From: SURF-21 sp964462595
GTDB lineage: Bacteria > Actinomycetota > Geothermincolia > Geothermincolales > RBG-13-55-18
Direction: 5' to 3'
Assembly (NCBI GenBank): GCA_964462595.1
Contig: CAYWXM010000023.1
Location: forward strand, 1 to 64,000
DNA: 64,000 nt
Below the pieces are notes generated by a model, which saw only the letters and a list, made by a program, of their open reading frames with translations, was not told the DNA's origin and ran no database searches. The position numbers and the translations under genes are program-made. Positions 51,306-61,499 of this stretch are shown here, piece by piece (positions within the stretch are counted from its first letter, which is position 1; each line of letters opens with the position of its first letter).

Positions 51306-52499
51306 CTATTCGGCGGCGGACTCCCACTTGGAGTCCACTATCTCCACCATGGTCAGGTCGTCCGGGGTCAGCCCGTTATGGTCTTCGGCCGTATAGGTGA
51401 AGACGCCGGCCGTTCCTGCCAGGCCTTCCGTGGCCTCGATCTCGTCGCGCAGTTCCGCAGGTGTTACGTCGGCTCCCGCACGCTTCAGCGCCTCGGTGAC
51501 GATCAGTATCGCGTCCCAGCCGTGTCCGCCGAAGGTATTGATCTGCTCGCCGTATTCCTCGAAATATGCATCCGCGTAATCCTTGATGAAATCGTATTCC
51601 TCGCTTCCGGGCTCGAGGACCTTTTCGTAGATGAGCATCTTGCCCGCGGGGAAGATCACCCCGTTGGCCGCATCCCCTGCGAGCTCTATAAAAGCCTGGT
51701 TGGCGATGCCGTGGCTTCCCACGTAGGACAGGTCGATGCCCTTGTCCCTCATGCGCTTGGCGATCTTGGCCGGACCTGGGTTTGTTCCCCAAACGATGAC
51801 CACCTCGGGGTTGGCGGTCATGACGTTGGTGAGATGGGTGTCCATACCCTCCTCGGATTCGTCGGTTACGTAGCCTTCCGATACCACGACCTCCAGGCCG
51901 TATTCCGCTGCTTCCGATTCGACTACGGCCTTTCCGTCCGTGCCGAATGCATTGGTGTCGTATAGCAGCGCTATCTTTTTCACCTCGAGCTTATCGGCCA
52001 CGTACTCCAGCGCTTTTTTACCGGCCTCGGTTGCGGTAGGCGGTGTACGGAAGACCCATGTAAAATCGCCATCCATTATGTTCGCTCCGGCCGCCATGCA
52101 CAGCAGCGGGACCTCCGCGTTGGTGGCCTCCTGTTTCATGGCTATGGAGGGACCGGTTCCGCTCGACCCGATGAGCGCGATCACGTCCTCCTGCTCCAGC
52201 AACTCCACTGTCGCCTGCTGCGCCTTGTTGGAATCGCTCTGATCGTCCTTGATGATAACCTCGACCTCGTGGCCGTCTATCCCCCCGGCCTCGTTGAGCC
52301 TCTTTACAAAAAGCTCTATGGAATTACGCTCCGGCTTGCCAAGCGGCTCGTTGGCTCCGCTCTCGGATAGGACCACGCCGATCTTTATCGGCTCCTTGGT
52401 CCCGGTCTCCGTCTCTCCGCAACCCGCCAGCAGCAGTGCGAAGACGACGAAGGATACTACTATCAGCATTACAGTTTTCTTTCCGTGCAACCTGAACAA
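51306..52499 (-). CDS. livK: Periplasmic-type (lipoprotein) substrate-binding protein of the Liv transporter
   Basis: 397 residues. An N-terminal signal with lipobox LLLAGC puts the mature protein on the outer face of the membrane, anchored by a lipid that Lgt (encoded at the right edge) would add. The type I periplasmic-binding fold follows: PIKIGVVLSESGAN, IKDDQSD, IGSSGTGPSIAM. Either the TTG at 52499 or a TTG at 52490 (better spaced from GGGGG) is the start. Members bind branched-chain amino acids or amides, aromatics or urea; the ligand is not predictable here. Confidence 0.93.
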   Translation of the reverse strand: MFRLHGKKTVMLIVVSFVVFALLLAGCGETETGTKEPIKIGVVLSESGANEPLGKPERNSIELFVKRLNEAGGIDGHEVEVIIKDDQSDSNKAQQATVELLEQEDVIALIGSSGTGPSIAMKQEATNAEVPLLCMAAGANIMDGDFTWVFRTPPTATEAGKKALEYVADKLEVKKIALLYDTNAFGTDGKAVVESEAAEYGLEVVVSEGYVTDESEEGMDTHLTNVMTANPEVVIVWGTNPGPAKIAKRMRDKGIDLSYVGSHGIANQAFIELAGDAANGVIFPAGKMLIYEKVLEPGSEEYDFIKDYADAYFEEYGEQINTFGGHGWDAILIVTEALKRAGADVTPAELRDEIEATEGLAGTAGVFTYTAEDHNGLTPDDLTMVEIVDSKWESAAE

Positions 52500-52746
52500 C
52501 CCCCTTACTTCCTTTCACCTACACTTATAGACAGAGTTTACCGGCAGATAAAGCATACATCCACCACAGTAGATATTTCTATCATAATGCCTGCTCTGAT
52601 GTCCACCTCGCCCCTTGCCTGTCCAACGGTTATATATCCACGGCGTTCCCTTGCAACACACAAGCAGAAAATACCATATCGACGCGAGAACATGTCTTTA
52701 CTGCATTGGCCCCTCGATATATCGCTTTAGGGGGATTATTTCAAGA

Positions 52747-53505
52747 TCATATACGCATGGGGATTCCCTTGCTGCGGAGGAATTCCTTCGCTTCGCGTAT
52801 GCTGTATTCGCCGTAGTGGAATATAGATGCCGCCAGCACGGCATCCGCGCCCGATCCCAGGATCACGTCGGCAAGGTGATCTAGATTGCCCGCTCCCCCC
52901 GACGCGATCACGGGCAGGTTGACCGCCTCTACTATCGCCGCGGTCAAGTCCAGGTCGTAACCCTTCCTGGTGCCGTCTCGATCCATGCTGGTAAGCAGGA
53001 TCTCCCCCGCACCAAGGGACTCCGCCTTCCTGGCCCACTCCACCGCGTCCATGCCGGTGGGCGTCCGCCCACCGTTCACGTAAACCTCCCACGCACCACG
53101 GCCTTTCGCTTTGGCGTCAATGGCCAGGACCACGCATTGCGCACCGAACCTTCGCGCGGAAGCCTCTATGAGATAGGGTTCCTTCACCGCCGCTGTGTTG
53201 AGGGATACCTTGTCGGCTCCGGTGGCCAGCATATGGCGTATATCGGATTCTTCACGCAGGCCTCCCCCCACGGTGAAGGGTATGAATACCTTCTCCGCGA
53301 CCCTGGCGGCCATATCGAAAACCGTATCGCGTTCTTCACTCGATGCGGTTATATCCAGGAAAACCAGTTCATCCGCGCCTTCCTTGTCGTAGATGGCCCC
53401 CATCTCCACCGGGTCTCCCGCATCTCGCAGGGAGACGAAATTTATCCCCTTCACGACCCGGCCCTTGTCTACGTCTAGACACGGTATTATTCGCTTGGTG
53501 TGCAT
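52747..53505 (-). CDS. hisF: Imidazole glycerol phosphate synthase subunit HisF
   Basis: About 252 residues, beta/alpha barrel. The catalytic aspartates are in IIPCLDVDKGRVVKG and in the second half (LLTSMDRDGTRKGYD). Uses ammonia from HisH. The ATG at 53505 follows AGGAG and matches the family start; the frame to 53526 is a short extension. About 110 bp from hisA. Confidence 0.97.
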   Translation of the reverse strand: MHTKRIIPCLDVDKGRVVKGINFVSLRDAGDPVEMGAIYDKEGADELVFLDITASSEERDTVFDMAARVAEKVFIPFTVGGGLREESDIRHMLATGADKVSLNTAAVKEPYLIEASARRFGAQCVVLAIDAKAKGRGAWEVYVNGGRTPTGMDAVEWARKAESLGAGEILLTSMDRDGTRKGYDLDLTAAIVEAVNLPVIASGGAGNLDHLADVILGSGADAVLAASIFHYGEYSIREAKEFLRSKGIPMRI

Positions 53506-53615
53506 TCCAAACAACTCCTTTGACAAAGTGACGAGGCAAGGCCTTTATGCACTCCCGATGGGCCTCCAGCTGCTATGGGAACGGGATCTGCGTTAAAGGG
53601 AGCCTCGTCCTGCCC

Positions 53616-54338
53616 TCACGATTCTAGCTTCAGGGCCTCCTCGAGGTCTATATCGCCCGTATAGATCGCCTTTCCCACCACCGCTCCTTCGATTCCTCGT
53701 CCCGAGAGGCTTTTCAAGGCCTCCAGGTCCGACAGGCTGTTTATGCCTCCCGCCACGATTATTCCAATTCCCCGGTCCAGTACATTCTCAATGACCCCGG
53801 TGGCGTATCCGCTCAAGGTGCCATCGCGCTCGATATCCGTATGGATTATCCTCTCTGCCCCCAGTATAACCAGCTCATCCATGACCTCATCGAGCGAGCG
53901 CCCCGTATCGAAGCGCCATGCTTTGGTAGACACCTCGCCTCTCCTGCTGTCCACGCTGACGATTACTTTAGCGCCGAATAATTTCAACATCTCCCCGGCG
54001 AAAGAAGGTTCCTCGAGAGCCCTCGTTCCCAGGATCACCCGGCTTACTCCCAGGGAGAGCATACGCTCTATGTCATCGCGGGTACGAACACCGCCGCCAT
54101 ACTGAACGGGTATACTGATCCTCTCCAGCACCTCCCTCACCGCATCGAGGTTTACGAGAGCTCCAGTTGCGGCTCCGTCGAGGTCGACCAGATGCAGAAA
54201 ACTCGCCCCCTTCTCCTGCCATGCCAGAGCCGCTTCCCAGGGATGATCCGTAAATACGGTCTCCCGTTCAAGGTCTCCCTGGAAAAGCCTGACGCAGCGT
54301 CCTCCCCTGATATCCACCGCGGGGTAGATCCGGAACAT
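53616..54338 (-). CDS. hisA: ProFAR isomerase HisA
   Basis: About 240 residues from the ATG at 54338 (GAGGAGG upstream), starting MFRIYPAVDIRGGRCVRLFQ. The two catalytic Asp are in AVDIRGG and HTDIERDGTLSG. The open frame to 54431 lies inside hisH and is rejected. Only 10 bp from the hisH stop. Confidence 0.97.
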   Translation of the reverse strand: MFRIYPAVDIRGGRCVRLFQGDLERETVFTDHPWEAALAWQEKGASFLHLVDLDGAATGALVNLDAVREVLERISIPVQYGGGVRTRDDIERMLSLGVSRVILGTRALEEPSFAGEMLKLFGAKVIVSVDSRRGEVSTKAWRFDTGRSLDEVMDELVILGAERIIHTDIERDGTLSGYATGVIENVLDRGIGIIVAGGINSLSDLEALKSLSGRGIEGAVVGKAIYTGDIDLEEALKLES

Positions 54339-54348
54339 CGGGGCCTCC

Positions 54349-54954
54349 TCAAGTACAGAGACGGGCGAAGCCGTCGAGCAGATGCATGCCGGAGTCAGAG
54401 CTCTTCTCCGGATGAAATTGGAAGGCGGCAAGGTTTCCCAGTGCCGAACCGGACGTGAAATCTAACCCGTATGTGGTATATGTCAACCTGTTTTCGGGGT
54501 TTTCCGGCACCACGTAATAAGAGTGCACGAAATAAAAGAAGGAACCCTCCCTCACCGTTTCCAGCACCGGGTGGGGGCGCTCGAAACGCAAGTCGTTCCA
54601 TCCCATGTGGGGTATCTTAACCTCGGGGGGGAATCTCACCACGTGGCCCGGCAATATACCGAGGCCCGCAATACCGGGACTCTCCTCGCTGGACTCGAAA
54701 AGCAGTTGATAGCCGAGACAGATGCCGAGGAAAGGCACACCGGCCGAGATAGCGCCGCGCAATGGTTCGACCAGCTTCCTGCTCTCCAGTTCGCCCATGG
54801 CGTCCCCGAATGCTCCCACCCCGGGCAGCACTATTCCCGAGGCCCTTTCGAGGTCTCCCGGATCGTGGGTCACCTCGGCCTCGTGCCCGAGGAAAGAGAA
54901 GGCCTTCTCGACACTGCGCAGATTGCCCATGCCGTAATCGATTATGTATATCAT
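54349..54954 (-). CDS. hisH: Imidazole glycerol phosphate synthase glutaminase HisH
   Basis: 201 residues, class I glutamine amidotransferase. The catalytic Cys is in FLGICLGYQLLF, with His and Glu in FQFHPEKSSDSG. Starts MIYIIDYGMGNLRSVEKA at 54954, the family's N-terminus. Feeds ammonia to HisF. 23 bp downstream of hisB. Confidence 0.97.
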   Translation of the reverse strand: MIYIIDYGMGNLRSVEKAFSFLGHEAEVTHDPGDLERASGIVLPGVGAFGDAMGELESRKLVEPLRGAISAGVPFLGICLGYQLLFESSEESPGIAGLGILPGHVVRFPPEVKIPHMGWNDLRFERPHPVLETVREGSFFYFVHSYYVVPENPENRLTYTTYGLDFTSGSALGNLAAFQFHPEKSSDSGMHLLDGFARLCT

Positions 54955-54977
54955 CTTTTTCTCCGGGGGCACCCTTA

Positions 54978-55568
54978 TCAGAGAATGCCCTTGGTGGATG
55001 GTACGTCGCGCCGTAAGGTATCGTGGCTGACGGCGGTCCTCAAGGCCCTGCCCAGCCCCTTGAAGACGGACTCCAGGATGTGGTGTGGATTCTCTCCACC
55101 CATGCTCTTAACGTGCAGTGTCAGGGCTCCCTCGTTGGCCATGGCCTGCAGGAATTCCTTCACGCAGGTCGGATCGAAATCCGCTATAAGCCTTACGGGC
55201 AGGTCGACATGATAAGAAAGGTGGGGGCGGCCCGAGAGATCAAGTGCTATCATGCTCAAGGCCTCGTCCATGGGCAGTAGCACCCAGCCGTAGCGCATTA
55301 TCCCCTTCTTGTCACCCAGGGCTTCCTTCAAAGCCTTACCAAGGCAGAGGCCCACGTCCTCAACGGTATGATGCTGGTCTACCTCCAGGTCGCCCGCGGC
55401 CTCCAGCTGGATGTCGAAACCAGCGTGGCTGCATAGAAGGACCAGCATATGGTCGAAGAAACCTATGCCCGTATTTACATTGGCTTCTCCGATCCCGTCC
55501 AGGTCCAACTCCAGGCGAATATCGGTCTCTCTGGTTTCTCTGTGCAAATCCGTCTTTCTCATGGTCAT
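54978..55568 (-). CDS. hisB: Imidazoleglycerol-phosphate dehydratase
   Basis: 196 residues, the monofunctional bacterial form. Manganese-binding repeats are in GIGFFDHMLVLL, QHHTVEDVG and the second half-repeat, and the C-terminal GLGRALRTAVSHD is typical. There is no phosphatase domain. About 73 bp from hisD. The usual actinobacterial hisC between hisD and hisB is missing. Confidence 0.97.
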   Translation of the reverse strand: MTMRKTDLHRETRETDIRLELDLDGIGEANVNTGIGFFDHMLVLLCSHAGFDIQLEAAGDLEVDQHHTVEDVGLCLGKALKEALGDKKGIMRYGWVLLPMDEALSMIALDLSGRPHLSYHVDLPVRLIADFDPTCVKEFLQAMANEGALTLHVKSMGGENPHHILESVFKGLGRALRTAVSHDTLRRDVPSTKGIL

Positions 55569-55641
55569 AAGATTAGCATACCGGGGTTATTTATGGCATG
55601 TACTGTGGTGGTCGCAGAACACGACGAGTGCTACCGGTCGT

Positions 55642-56922
55642 TCAACACCTCTTGCGCATGGCCTCGGCGTGATTCACGAAACCCTCGACCATGGCTATCG
55701 CCTCGACCACCGGGCCTAGAAGGCGGTTAGCCCTCGGGTTCGAGTAGACCACGTTGCTTCTCTTGACAAAATCGTAGACGCCGAGCGGCGAAGAGAAGCG
55801 TGCGGCTCCCCTGGTCGGCAGCACATGGTTTACACCCACGGCATAATCCCCCAGCGCCACCGGTGATTCCGTCCCCAGGAAAATGGCGCCGGCGTTGTGT
55901 ATCTTCGGCAGCACCGACGTCACATCCTCTGCCGCTATGACCAGGTGCTCCGGCGCCAGCATGTCCACGACGCTTGCGCCCTCCTCAAGATCCTCGACCA
56001 GCACGGCGACCGCAGGTTCGACATCGCCGGCATTACTGATCAGGGGGGACTCTGCAAGCTCCTTGTCGACCTGGCGCAGCAGCGATTCATCCGTCGTGAT
56101 CAGGCAGGCTCGTGCTCCCGAACCGTGCTCCAACTGCGCGAGGATCTCAAGCACCAGGCATTGTATATCCGCCTCGCCGTCCGCAAGCACGACCAGCTCG
56201 CTAGGTCCGGCGAGCATATCTATACCCACGCGCCCCAGGACTTCTTTCTTGGCCAGGGTAACGTACATGTTTCCCGGACCCACTATCTTCTCTACCGCTT
56301 TGATGGACTGCGTTCCCAGTGCCATCGCCGCAATGGCCTGTGCGCCACCTACCCTGTATACCTCATCTACCCCCAGGAAGCTGAGGGCGAAGAGCGTGTA
56401 CTTGCTTATCTCTCCGCTGCTCGCTGGCGGGACGCAAGCAGCTATCTCCGTCACTCCCGCGACCTTGGCGGGGACGATGGTCATCATGGCGGTAGATGGG
56501 TATGCGGCGTTGCCACCTGGTATATACACACCCACCCTGTTCAGTGGCTTCGCTAACTGTCCTATGCGCACTCCCTCGTCGGATTCCCAGAACTGAGATT
56601 CCCATAACTGGTGGCGATGGAAAGCGGTGATGGATTTCACGGCTGCCTTGAGCGCGTCGGCAAAGGCTGGTTCCACTTTTCCCGATGCGGCTGCGAGTTC
56701 CCTTCCGCTCACGCGCAGGCCTGCGGTCGACAGTACTGCGCCATCGAAACGTCGCGTGAACTCGAGCAGTGCGGCGTCACCTTTTTCCCGCACGTCGGCG
56801 ATTATAGACCTCACTTCCTCCAGAGGGCCTTCCTCCGCCCAGAAGTCCCACCCCATATCGCGCCTTAAAGCCTCGAGGTCGACGTACTCTTCTCTCCTGA
56901 AAACCTTCAATGCTTTCTCCAT
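55642..56922 (-). CDS. hisD: Histidinol dehydrogenase
   Basis: 426 residues. Performs the last two oxidations to histidine. GPSELVVLADGEAD, the zinc-site QLEHGSGARA and HLVIAAED, and NHVLPTRGAARFSSPLGV are all present. First gene of the his cluster, 54 bp downstream of dnaE. No attenuator leader fits in that gap. Confidence 0.98.
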   Translation of the reverse strand: MEKALKVFRREEYVDLEALRRDMGWDFWAEEGPLEEVRSIIADVREKGDAALLEFTRRFDGAVLSTAGLRVSGRELAAASGKVEPAFADALKAAVKSITAFHRHQLWESQFWESDEGVRIGQLAKPLNRVGVYIPGGNAAYPSTAMMTIVPAKVAGVTEIAACVPPASSGEISKYTLFALSFLGVDEVYRVGGAQAIAAMALGTQSIKAVEKIVGPGNMYVTLAKKEVLGRVGIDMLAGPSELVVLADGEADIQCLVLEILAQLEHGSGARACLITTDESLLRQVDKELAESPLISNAGDVEPAVAVLVEDLEEGASVVDMLAPEHLVIAAEDVTSVLPKIHNAGAIFLGTESPVALGDYAVGVNHVLPTRGAARFSSPLGVYDFVKRSNVVYSNPRANRLLGPVVEAIAMVEGFVNHAEAMRKRC

Positions 56923-56976
56923 ATAACGAACCTTATCGCCCGCGCGGCCTCATCGCTCAATTCCTCCACGCGCCCC

Positions 56977-59900
56977 TCACTCCAGTGCGATGCAACCATC
57001 GCCTAGAAGGGAGAGCACCTCCGCATATAGTGAACCATCCGGGCTCACGCAAAATTCTTCCGGCAATCTGAAGACTTTTACCGCCAGTCCGTTTCTCAGT
57101 TTGAGTTTAACAGGAGTGCTCCCCGGATGCCTCTCCAGAATCCCTCTCAGCTCGTCCATCACCCTTCTCTCGGCCTGGGAGTCGTCCATGTTTATGAACA
57201 GGTCGCACTGTTCGCGAGACTTGAGGCGAGGCTCTGATAAGTCCAGGGCGATGACCCTCACCTTGACCACGTCTTCGTCTCTTTCCCCCGTTTCCACGCG
57301 GGCCTTGACGCATACGACATGGTCTTCCACCAGCGATTCCTTGTGTTGGGCATAAAGGGAAGGGAATATGGTTACATCTACCCGGGCCGTGAGATCCTCA
57401 AGGGTAAGGCTGGCCATCAGCTCGCTCTTGCGCGTGATCCGCTGTACCTTCCTGGTTATTATCCCCCCTATCCACTTGACTGCCCCGTCATCAAGTTCTG
57501 ACAGGTCGGAGATATCGCACTCTACGTGCCGCTTCAGCATCTCCCGGACCCCCATCAGCGGGTGATCGGTGACATAGATGCCGAGCATCTCCTTTTCGTA
57601 AGCGAGCATTTTGTCCCGGGACAGCTCATCCTCGATGGGGATCGATTCGATGGGGTCTTCTTCCTCGTCCCCGAATAACGAGTGCTGGCCCCCATCGAGA
57701 AGCCTCTGCTTCTCCGCTGCGATATCCGCAGTGCGGTCGTAGATTTTGAGCAGGTGGTTCCTGCTGTATCCCAGGAAATCAAAAGCACCGCTCTTTATAA
57801 GGCTTTCGAGGGCTCTCTTGTTGACCGTGCCCGTGCCCACCCGGCGGCAGAAATCAAGGAGAGATTCGTAAGCGCCGCTTTCCCGGCGCAGGGAGATGAT
57901 CTTTTCCGCGGCTCCTTCCCCAAGGTTACGTACCGCGGAAAGACCAAACCGGATTCCCTCGTCCACCGGGGTGAATTCCTTGAAGCTCTCGTTTATATCC
58001 GGTGGGAGAATGCTTATCCCCATCTTGCGGCACTCGTTTACCAGCACCGGAACCTTGTCCTTGTTTCCGGTAACGCTGGTCAGGCTGGCGGCCATGAACT
58101 CGGACGGGTAATGCGCTTTCAGGTATGCAGTCTGGTAGGAGATAATCGCATACGCGGTTGAATGGCTCTTGTTGAAACCATATCCTCCGAAATGCTTGAC
58201 CAGCTCGAACAGCTTCTCCGCGAGACGGCGGTTGTATTTCCTGGCAACCATGCCTTCAATGAACTTGTCTTTCTGCTCCTTCATCTCCTCGGCTTTGCTC
58301 TTGGCAACGACTCCTCGCAGGCCATCCGCTTCCGCCATGGTATAGCCGGCCATCTCTACCGCCAGCCGCATGACCTGCTCCTGGTAAAGGATTATCCCGC
58401 TGGTTTCCTTGAGCAGCGGTTCCAGGTCGGGGTGAAGATATTCTATGGGCATGCGGTGGTGTTTGCGCGCTACGAAATCCTTTACCATGCCGCTGCCCAG
58501 CGGGCCGGGCCTGTAAAGGGCGAGGAGGGCGATGATATCCTCGAAGCACTCGGGGCGCAGGTCCTGCAATAGCGAGCGCATGCCCGCGCTTTCAAGCTGG
58601 AACACGCCTACGGAATCTCCTCGCTGCAGCATTTCGTACGTCTTGTGATCGTCCATGGGGATACGGTCGACGTCCAGACTTATACCGTAGCGCCGCTGAA
58701 TGTTTTCCAGGGTATCGCTGATCACGGTCAACGTACGCAGCCCCAGGAAATCCATCTTGAGGAGGCCGATCTTCTGGATGGCATCCATATCGAACTGGGT
58801 TACTACCTCCTCGTCAGCGCCTCTGCGCTGCAGGGGCGTGTATAGCGAGAGCTCGTCATCGGCGATGACCACTCCTGCCGCATGTATTCCATCCTGGCGG
58901 ATGATGCCCTCCAGCTTTCGCGCCGTTTCTATTATGTTCCTGGACGCCTCGTCGTTATCGTATGTTTCCCGCAGTTCCTGTGAGGTCTCCAAGGCCTTGT
59001 CGAGGGTAATATTGAGTACCTCCGGGACCATCTTGGCAAGCCTGTCCACCCTGCCGTATTCCATGCTGTATACCCTTCCCGAGTCCCGTATGGCTGCTCG
59101 CGCCTGGAGGGTAGAAAAGGTCACGATCTGGGCTACGCGGTCTTCTCCGTATTTATGCCTTACGTACTCGATCACCTCCGGCCGTCGCTTGTAGCAGAAA
59201 TCTATATCTATGTCCGGGAGTGTGCGCCGCGAAGGGTTGAGGAAGCGCTCGAAGAGCAGTCCGTAGCGTATGGGATCCACTGTGGTTATCCCCAGCGCGT
59301 AAGCGACCAGCGAGCCCGCAGCGGAACCCCTCCCCGGTCCCACGATGATCCCGTGCTCCTTTGCATACTTGATGAAATCCCAGACGATGAGGAAATATCC
59401 CGAAAAGCCCATCTCCCTGATAACCGCGAGCTCGTAACGCAGGCGCTCCTCGATCTCCGGGGAGATATCTTCGTAGCGGCTACGCAAACCTTCCCATGCC
59501 AGCTTTTCCAGGTATTCATCCAGGTCGTACCCCTCCTGGACCTGGTAATTAGGCAGCAGATACCTGCCGAACTCGATCTCCACCTCGCAGCGGGAGGCTA
59601 TATCAACCGTATTGGAAAGGGCCTCTGGCACCTCGCCGAAAAGCTCCCTCATCTCCTCGTATTCCTTGAGATAGAATTGGTCGCTCGAGAATCTCAGGCG
59701 GTCTTCCTGGTCAATTGTGGCGTTGGTCTGTATGCACAAGAGCACATCGTGGTATTTACTGTCCTCCCGCTCCACATAATGCAGGTCGTTGGTCGCCACT
59801 AATCCCAGACCCAGCTCCCTTCCTATCTGGATCAGGCCGGGAATTATCTTCTTTTCCTCGGGAAACGAGTGGTCCATGAGCTCTATGAAGAAATTGTTCT

Positions 59901-60405
59901 CCCCGAAAATGGACATGTACTCCCTGGCCGCCGATATCGCGCCCTCGTAATCGTCGGCGAGGAGACGAGAGGCCAACTCGCCTTTCAGGCAAGCCGACAA
60001 CGCGATTATTCCCGCATGGTGTTCCCTGAGCAGTTCTTTATCGATACGGGGCTTGTAATAGTAGCCATCTATGAAGGAGTACGTGACCAGCTTCATCAGG
60101 TTGCGGTAGCCCTGCATGTTCTCGGCCAGGAGAAGCAGGTGGTAGTTGGGGTCTTCCTTTTGCGGTTTGCGGTCGAATCGTGAGCCGAGGGTCAGATAGG
60201 CCTCGACCCCGATGATGGGTTTGACCCCGTTTTCGACTGCTTTCATGTAGAAGGGGACCACGCCGTACATGCCCCCGTGGTCGGTTATCGCCAGCGCATC
60301 GAAGCCCTTGGCCTTGGCTGCCTTTACCAGATCCGGGATGCGCGCAGCCCCGTCCAGCATGGAGAATTCGGTATGGTTGTGCAGGTGAACGAAGGGAACG
60401 GCCAA
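56977..60405 (-). CDS. dnaE: DNA polymerase III alpha subunit
   Basis: 1142 residues. The N-terminal PHP domain has FVHLHNHTEFSMLDG and ITDHGGMYG. The palm carries the catalytic aspartates in LPDIDIDFCYKRR, with GPGRGSAAGSLVAYALG before it. The C-terminal OB fold (VKWIGGIITRKVQRITRKSE) follows a helix-hairpin-helix region. The main replicative polymerase. The length matches the DnaE1 type. It is convergent with nothing and divergent from the nuclease gene to its right. Confidence 0.98.
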   Translation of the reverse strand: MAVPFVHLHNHTEFSMLDGAARIPDLVKAAKAKGFDALAITDHGGMYGVVPFYMKAVENGVKPIIGVEAYLTLGSRFDRKPQKEDPNYHLLLLAENMQGYRNLMKLVTYSFIDGYYYKPRIDKELLREHHAGIIALSACLKGELASRLLADDYEGAISAAREYMSIFGENNFFIELMDHSFPEEKKIIPGLIQIGRELGLGLVATNDLHYVEREDSKYHDVLLCIQTNATIDQEDRLRFSSDQFYLKEYEEMRELFGEVPEALSNTVDIASRCEVEIEFGRYLLPNYQVQEGYDLDEYLEKLAWEGLRSRYEDISPEIEERLRYELAVIREMGFSGYFLIVWDFIKYAKEHGIIVGPGRGSAAGSLVAYALGITTVDPIRYGLLFERFLNPSRRTLPDIDIDFCYKRRPEVIEYVRHKYGEDRVAQIVTFSTLQARAAIRDSGRVYSMEYGRVDRLAKMVPEVLNITLDKALETSQELRETYDNDEASRNIIETARKLEGIIRQDGIHAAGVVIADDELSLYTPLQRRGADEEVVTQFDMDAIQKIGLLKMDFLGLRTLTVISDTLENIQRRYGISLDVDRIPMDDHKTYEMLQRGDSVGVFQLESAGMRSLLQDLRPECFEDIIALLALYRPGPLGSGMVKDFVARKHHRMPIEYLHPDLEPLLKETSGIILYQEQVMRLAVEMAGYTMAEADGLRGVVAKSKAEEMKEQKDKFIEGMVARKYNRRLAEKLFELVKHFGGYGFNKSHSTAYAIISYQTAYLKAHYPSEFMAASLTSVTGNKDKVPVLVNECRKMGISILPPDINESFKEFTPVDEGIRFGLSAVRNLGEGAAEKIISLRRESGAYESLLDFCRRVGTGTVNKRALESLIKSGAFDFLGYSRNHLLKIYDRTADIAAEKQRLLDGGQHSLFGDEEEDPIESIPIEDELSRDKMLAYEKEMLGIYVTDHPLMGVREMLKRHVECDISDLSELDDGAVKWIGGIITRKVQRITRKSELMASLTLEDLTARVDVTIFPSLYAQHKESLVEDHVVCVKARVETGERDEDVVKVRVIALDLSEPRLKSREQCDLFINMDDSQAERRVMDELRGILERHPGSTPVKLKLRNGLAVKVFRLPEEFCVSPDGSLYAEVLSLLGDGCIALE

Positions 60406-60600
60406 CTCTCACCTCCCATAGTAAAAACCCGTTTCAACTCCTCCCCATAGCTCTATCCCCGATGTTCGCGGTATGAGAGCCGGGTCTTTATAAGCCGCCA
60501 TCGCGCAAGCTTCGTAACGGCGGTTTATGCTATTATATCTTTCCCCGGAGACAGGCGCTTTCCTTGCGCCGGAGCGAAGATGAGAGGGCGGGTATATGGT

Positions 60601-61443
60601 ATGAGAATGAGTTACTCGGCATTGAATTCCTACGAGAAATGCCCGTTGGCTTACCGTTTCCAGTACGTGGACGGCCTGGAAGTTGAGCCTACACCGTACC
60701 TGTCCTTCGGCAAGAGCCTTCACTCCGCTCTCGAGTGGCTATACGATCGCTCCACGCCGGACCCGCCAACCCTGGAGGGATTCCTCTCTTTCCTGGACAG
60801 CTGCTGGACGAGCGAAGGTTATGCGACCCCGGATGAAGAGCGCTCCTATCTCGACCACGGTCGCGAAGTGCTCACGCGCTTCTACTATAAGAATATCGAG
60901 CCTTTCCGGCTTCCGGTGGCGGTTGAGGAGCGATTCGAGCTGGACAAGGGCAGTTTCGTGCTCTCCGGTGTAATCGACCGCGTTGACCGCAACCCGGATG
61001 GCTCCTACGAGATTATCGATTACAAGACCAGCCGGCGTCTGCCAGAGATCAACCGCCTGCGCGATGATCTGCAGCTGCCGATCTATCAACTCGCCTGCCA
61101 GGAGGTATGGGGGATAACCCCCTCCAAGCTGTCATTCTATTACGTGGTCCACAACCAGCGTTATTCCACCAGGCCTTATGACGACAACCGCCTTGAACTC
61201 GTGCTTGAAAGGTTGCACGCCGCAGCGGAGGCGATAGCGAGGGGGGATTTTCCCGCGACCCCCAATCGTCTCTGCCCCTGGTGTTCCTATCAGGATATCT
61301 GCCCGGAGAGGATATCCGCCCAGAGCGGCGAGGAAAAACTACGCAAGCGTCGCGATGCCCTTCTGAGGCGCAGGACGAAAATAGACCAGGCCATCGTGGA
61401 ATTAGAAGATGAGATGCACGACCAGGGCGTGGCTCTTGATTAG
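60601..61443 (+). CDS. RecB/Cas4-type PD-(D/E)XK nuclease with Fe-S cysteines
   Basis: About 280 residues, plus strand. Catalytic motifs are the Asp in LSGVIDRVDR and EIIDYKTS, with a C-terminal QxxxY-like QLPIYQLA. Four cysteines, Cys14 (SYEKCPLAY) and Cys225, 228 and 234 (CPWCSYQDIC), have the spacing of the 4Fe-4S clamp of AddB and Cas4 nucleases. A basic coiled C-terminus follows (EEKLRKRRDALLRRRTK). No helicase or cas gene is nearby, so it is probably a stand-alone exonuclease of DNA repair. The start is either 60601 or the ATG two codons later, and the divergent dnaE begins 195 bp away. Confidence 0.88.
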   Translation: MRMSYSALNSYEKCPLAYRFQYVDGLEVEPTPYLSFGKSLHSALEWLYDRSTPDPPTLEGFLSFLDSCWTSEGYATPDEERSYLDHGREVLTRFYYKNIEPFRLPVAVEERFELDKGSFVLSGVIDRVDRNPDGSYEIIDYKTSRRLPEINRLRDDLQLPIYQLACQEVWGITPSKLSFYYVVHNQRYSTRPYDDNRLELVLERLHAAAEAIARGDFPATPNRLCPWCSYQDICPERISAQSGEEKLRKRRDALLRRRTKIDQAIVELEDEMHDQGVALD

Positions 61444-61499
61444 CGCGCTACAAACGAGCGGGCTTCCAAGGTCTATTGTCGCCATGGCAGGTTGACCGT

